Below are positions 60,639-64,000 of a stretch of 64,000 nucleotides of DNA, piece by piece; positions within the stretch are counted from its first letter, which is position 1, and each line of letters starts with the position of its first letter. Origin of the DNA: JBGPTF01 sp041490445 (lineage in GTDB: Bacteria > Acidobacteriota > Terriglobia > Acidiferrales > UBA7541); contig JBGPTF010000001.1 in assembly GCA_041490445.1 (NCBI GenBank), positions 124,001 to 188,000 on the forward strand, in the 5' to 3' direction. A model generated the notes under the pieces. That model made no database searches and was not told the DNA's origin. It was given only the letters and a program-made list of their open reading frames with translations. Both the position numbers and the translations under genes were made by a program.

Positions 60639-61988
60639 CTAGTTCGGATTCTGCGCGCCGATGATACGCCGCACCAGCGGCCTTTCGGGCGGCAACTTCG
60701 GCCCGATCAGAAAACTTTCTTCCAGCAACTCGAGCGCATCACCGAGCCGGGCCCCCGCATTGTAATGCACGGTGCAAAGTGCTTCTCCGGCGGCGACGGC
60801 ATCGCCCGTTTTTTTGTGCAGGACGAGCCCGACTGCGGGATCGATCGAATCTTCTTTCTTCTCGCGGCCGCCGCCCAGCAACATGCTCGCCACGCCCACC
60901 TGCTCGCAGCGGATACCGGCCAGGTAGCCGGCGCGTGGAGTGGTCACATCCACCGTATGGCGCGCGCGCGGCAATCGGCCCGGATCGTCCATCACGCGGG
61001 GATCGCCATTCTGGAGCTGGATGATCTCACGGAATTTCTCCCGCGCTTTGCCGCTCGCAATCATTTCCGCGGCGAGCTGCTTCCCTTCCGGAACGCTCGT
61101 GGTTCGCTCGCCAAGGAAAAACATCCAAGCCGACAACTCGAGGCAGAGCTCCTTCAAGTCATCGGGGCCTCCGCCGGCGAGCACTTCGATGCATTCTTCC
61201 ACTTCGAGCGCGTTGCCGACTTTGCGGCCGAGCGGCTGCTCCATGTCGGTAATCAGCGCGACAACTTTCTTGCCCATGCGCGTACCCGTCTCCACCATCA
61301 ACTCGGCGAGAAATACGGAGTCCTTTTCCTTCTTCATGAACGCGCCGTCGCCGGTTTTCACGTCGAGCACAAGCGCGTCAATGCCCTCGGCGAGCTTCTT
61401 GCTCATGATGGATGCGCAGATCAGGTAGGGGCTTTCGACCGTCGCCGTCACGTCGCGCAACGCATACAGCTTTTTGTCAGCCGGGGCGATTTCCGGCGTC
61501 TGGCCGATCAAGGCGCAGCCGCACTGGCTCAGGACGAGGCGAAACTCCTCGTGGGTGAGATTCACGTTAAAACCGGGAATGGATTCGAGCTTGTCGAGCG
61601 TTCCCCCGGTATGGCCCAGGCCGCGTCCGCTGACCATCGGCACCATTACGCCGGCGGCCGCGACCACGGGCGCGACGATGAGCGAGGTCTTGTCTCCCAC
61701 GCCGCCGGTCGAGTGCTTGTCCACGAAGCCGGGGATGGCCTCGAGCGGATCGGTTCTCTTGCGCGGCAGATCGGTGAAGTTGAGCACCGAGCCAGAATAA
61801 AGCATCGCCTCGGTGAGCGCAGCCAGCTCGGCGCGCGTCATGCCGCGCCACACGACGGCCATGAGCCACGCGGCAATTTGATAATCAGGGATGGAGCCGT
61901 CAGTGGCGCCCTTGACGAGGAATTCGATTTCTTCGCGGGTCAGCTCCGCGGCGTCGCGCTTCTTGCGAATGAGGTCTACGGCGCGCAT
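60639..61988 (-). CDS. pyrimidine-nucleoside (thymidine) phosphorylase
   Basis: 449 residues. The signature K-H-S-T-G-G-V-G-D-K-T-S near residue 85, V-S-G-R-G-L-G-H-T-G-G-T-L-D-K and D-V-K-T-G-D-G-A-F-M are intact. The sequence fits the DeoA/Pdp family, which splits thymidine, deoxyuridine or uridine. First gene of the salvage operon, 28 bp before the transporter; the 285 bp upstream hold no recognisable gene. Confidence 0.95.
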   Translation of the reverse strand: MRAVDLIRKKRDAAELTREEIEFLVKGATDGSIPDYQIAAWLMAVVWRGMTRAELAALTEAMLYSGSVLNFTDLPRKRTDPLEAIPGFVDKHSTGGVGDKTSLIVAPVVAAAGVMVPMVSGRGLGHTGGTLDKLESIPGFNVNLTHEEFRLVLSQCGCALIGQTPEIAPADKKLYALRDVTATVESPYLICASIMSKKLAEGIDALVLDVKTGDGAFMKKEKDSVFLAELMVETGTRMGKKVVALITDMEQPLGRKVGNALEVEECIEVLAGGGPDDLKELCLELSAWMFFLGERTTSVPEGKQLAAEMIASGKAREKFREIIQLQNGDPRVMDDPGRLPRARHTVDVTTPRAGYLAGIRCEQVGVASMLLGGGREKKEDSIDPAVGLVLHKKTGDAVAAGEALCTVHYNAGARLGDALELLEESFLIGPKLPPERPLVRRIIGAQNPN

Positions 61989-62273
61989 GTTCAGCGGTGA
62001 GGGCGCAGGCTAGCACCGCCGCACTCCTGCGTCAACGAAACGGTAAACCGGTGGCCATGCAAATGCCGCGATGCTGTGGCTCGACGGGAGTTTGCGACGG
62101 AGACTGCTGTGGGCAAGGGCGGGATCCAAGGAGTTCTGTGTTGCGGCGTCTGTTTTCCGCTCTTTCTACTTTGTCTTCTTCTCTTATTTCCGTATCTTTC
62201 TATCGCTTTGTCCTCTCTTCTCTCTGCGACTCTTTGGCTACTCTAGTTCTTGCTGGATGCGTGTCCTGCGGAA

Positions 62274-63095
62274 TCATCCGGGACGGTGCGAAGTGCGTTC
62301 GGCAATGTCGGCGGCGAGTTGCTGCATTTCCTCGTGAATCTTTCCGTTGGACGCGAGGATGTGCGGCCCGCCTGGCTCGTACGGCCGTGCGGAGATATCG
62401 GTCACTCGTCCGCCGGCTTCGCGCACCAGAAGCACGCCGGCGGCTGTGTCCCACGACTTCAGGCCGAACTCCCAGAAGCCATCGAAACGCCCGCAGGCCA
62501 CCGCGCACAAATCGAGCGCGGCGGAGCCGTCGCGGCGAACGCCATGCGACCGCAGCGTGTAATCCCAGTAATACTGAATGTTGGGATTCTCGGTGCGTTT
62601 GTGGCTGGGAAAACCAGTGGCCAGAAGGCTCTTCGCCAATCGCTCGACCGGCGAAACGTGAATGCGCTTCTGGTTCAGGTACGCGCCTTCGCCGCGCATC
62701 GCCGTGAACAACTCCTGCGCGACAGGATTGTAGACGACGCCGACAAGCGGCTCCCCGGCTTCGAGCAATCCGAGCGAGACGGCGAAGCATGGATAGCCGT
62801 GCGCAAAATTCGTGGTGCCGTCAAGCGGGTCCACATGCCACGCGTAGCGCGTTTCCGCGGCAACGCTGCCGCCGCCTTCCTCGGCAACAATCGTGTGCTG
62901 CGGAAAATGGCTGCGCAGCCGCGCGACGATTGCCGCCTCCGAGCGGCGGTCCCCTTCGGTGACCAGGTCCACTTCGCCCTTGTACGCAATTTTCTGGGGC
63001 TTATCGAATTCCGCAAGCAGGATGGCGCCGGCTTCCCGGGCGGCTTCGACGGCCATTTCGAGAAAATGGAGCGGGCTGGCGGCTGGCGCGCTCAT
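62274..63095 (-). CDS. inositol monophosphatase family protein (SuhB-like)
   Basis: 273 residues. Metal-site motifs: E-G-D-R-R-S, V-A-E-E-G-G-G, W-H-V-D-P-L-D-G-T-T-N-F-A-H-G-Y and S-W-D-T-A-A-G-V-L-L-V-R-E-A-G-G near the end. The family removes phosphate from inositol-1-phosphate, and some members act on fructose-1,6-bisphosphate or 3'-phosphoadenosine compounds. It overlaps the VWA gene stop by 4 bp. Confidence 0.94.
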   Translation of the reverse strand: MSAPAASPLHFLEMAVEAAREAGAILLAEFDKPQKIAYKGEVDLVTEGDRRSEAAIVARLRSHFPQHTIVAEEGGGSVAAETRYAWHVDPLDGTTNFAHGYPCFAVSLGLLEAGEPLVGVVYNPVAQELFTAMRGEGAYLNQKRIHVSPVERLAKSLLATGFPSHKRTENPNIQYYWDYTLRSHGVRRDGSAALDLCAVACGRFDGFWEFGLKSWDTAAGVLLVREAGGRVTDISARPYEPGGPHILASNGKIHEEMQQLAADIAERTSHRPG

Positions 63096-64000
63096 GGGGA
63101 AACCCCGCCCGCGAAGTATCCCTTCCGGTAGTGCAACGTGTAGTCACCCCTCACGCGCAACTCGACTCGACGGTAGGCGCCTGCCGGCGGCCTCGGGTTC
63201 GGATAGTAGCCCAGCAGATATTGTGATCGCAGTTCGCGGTCGATGCGGTCGAACATGGCGTCCAGTTGCCCGGCTTCGTCGGGATAATACAACGCCCCGC
63301 CGGTGGAATCGGTAATCGTTTCGAGCGCGTGTTCCCCGGCGGTATTGCGCCCGTTCTCCGATTTCACGGGACGCACGACAATGGTATAGAGCAGCGTGCC
63401 GGAGAGAATCGCGTAACGGCGCGCGTCTTCAAATTTCGAGATGCTGGTCGTCTCGCCGGCGTCGGTGACCAGCACGATCGCGCGGCGGCGATCGCCCGGA
63501 CGGCGGGCAAGCGCGCGCGAGCAGAGCACGACCGCGTCATACATCGAAGTGCCCGCCCCCGGCGAAATGCGGCGCACCGCTCCCTGCAATCCCGGCACGT
63601 CGGCGGAGAATTCCGAAAGCTGCGTCACCGTGTCGGAGAACTCGAAGACGGCCAGACGGTCGCCCGGGCGCACCACCTGCCGGATGAAATGCGCCGCGGC
63701 CTCGCTTTCCGATCCGATTTCCTTCAGGGCGCTCAGGCTCGTATCCACGGCGAGCGCCAGATCCAGCGGCTGGTTCGTCTCCGCTTCAAACCGCTCGATT
63801 TTCTGCGGCGCGCCTTCTTCAGAGAGCGAGAACACTTCCTTCGGCAAATCGAGCACGGGCCGGCCGTGTTCATCCAGAACGCTGGCAAGAATGTTGACCA
63901 GGTTGACTTCGACGCGGATCTGGCTTTTCTGCGGCGCCTGGCTCGAAACCTGTCCGGGCGAAAACAGAAAGCAAAGGGCGAGCGGAACCCCGAGTAACGA
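63092..64000 (-). CDS. secreted VWA-domain protein (5' end cut by window)
   Basis: The frame is open to the window edge, giving 302 codons. It begins within a signal peptide (P-L-A-L-C-F-L-F-S-P-G), followed by a ~40-residue beta segment (Q-I-R-V-E-V-N-L-V-N-I-L-A-S-V) and a von Willebrand A domain with the metal site D-T-S-L-S. It matches the 'VWFA-related' proteins abundant in Acidobacteriota. It is upstream of and overlapping the SuhB-like gene. Role unknown. Confidence 0.9.
   Translation of the reverse strand, partial: SLLGVPLALCFLFSPGQVSSQAPQKSQIRVEVNLVNILASVLDEHGRPVLDLPKEVFSLSEEGAPQKIERFEAETNQPLDLALAVDTSLSALKEIGSESEAAAHFIRQVVRPGDRLAVFEFSDTVTQLSEFSADVPGLQGAVRRISPGAGTSMYDAVVLCSRALARRPGDRRRAIVLVTDAGETTSISKFEDARRYAILSGTLLYTIVVRPVKSENGRNTAGEHALETITDSTGGALYYPDEAGQLDAMFDRIDRELRSQYLLGYYPNPRPPAGAYRRVELRVRGDYTLHYRKGYFAGGVSP

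Noticed and set aside
1..64000. CRISPR array, rRNA, tmRNA, RNase P or SRP RNA
   Set aside because: No regularly spaced repeats or characteristic conserved RNA cores were found when reading the intergenic regions.

Overview
The window is a GC-rich bacterial chromosome segment with densely packed genes, many GTG/TTG starts and mostly housekeeping content. The gene mix suggests Acidobacteriota: a Ser/Thr kinase fused to FlgO-like and TPR modules, a secreted tricorn-type S41 protease, a VWA-domain secreted protein, an omega/coaBC/family-4 uracil-DNA glycosylase string and an LPS-export/sigma-54 cluster. This lineage call is inferred from gene content only; no rRNA lies in the window.

Left edge (1-2.2 kb): a small AT-richer accessory patch (ParB-like protein, Dam-type adenine methylase, 57-residue zinc-ribbon protein) abuts the 3' end of a tRNA-Arg(CCG), the layout expected of the edge of an integrated element. 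From 2.4 to 21 kb are a leucine-type dehydrogenase, the kinase, the tricorn homologue, two tandem paralogous Tat-type exported coiled-coil proteins divergent from an MscS channel, murJ, tRNA-Cys, sppA, galT, yraN, a methyltransferase, a class III aminotransferase and cysS. From 21 to 34 kb: smc, purC, a small Fis-like protein, a strong bidirectional terminator, a periplasmic TPR protein, an SDR, a MarR-pirin-nitroreductase cluster with a clear promoter/operator, dcd, HU, a site-2-type protease and an amino-acid permease.

priA is followed by a second AT-richer insert (37.1-38.35 kb) with an unknown membrane protein and a truncated IS1595-type transposase. From 52.66 down to 38.35 kb every gene is on the minus strand: BMC shell protein, acylating aldehyde dehydrogenase with a long tail, LptC-LptA fusion, lptB, rpoN, rapZ, msbA-like exporter, yicC, gmk, rpoZ, coaBC, uracil-DNA glycosylase and an EamA transporter. 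This run combines envelope lipid export, nitrogen/sigma-54 control and nucleotide/cofactor supply; the microcompartment pair at its head is the most unusual part.

The right end holds a lineage-type HTH protein, a GAF-GGDEF protein divergent from a RodZ-like gene plus a helical-repeat partner, an exported amidohydrolase, a tight nucleoside-salvage operon (pyrimidine-nucleoside phosphorylase, CNT transporter, purine nucleoside phosphorylase, cytidine deaminase), suhB and a VWA protein cut by the window edge. No CRISPR array, rRNA or complete insertion sequence was seen.
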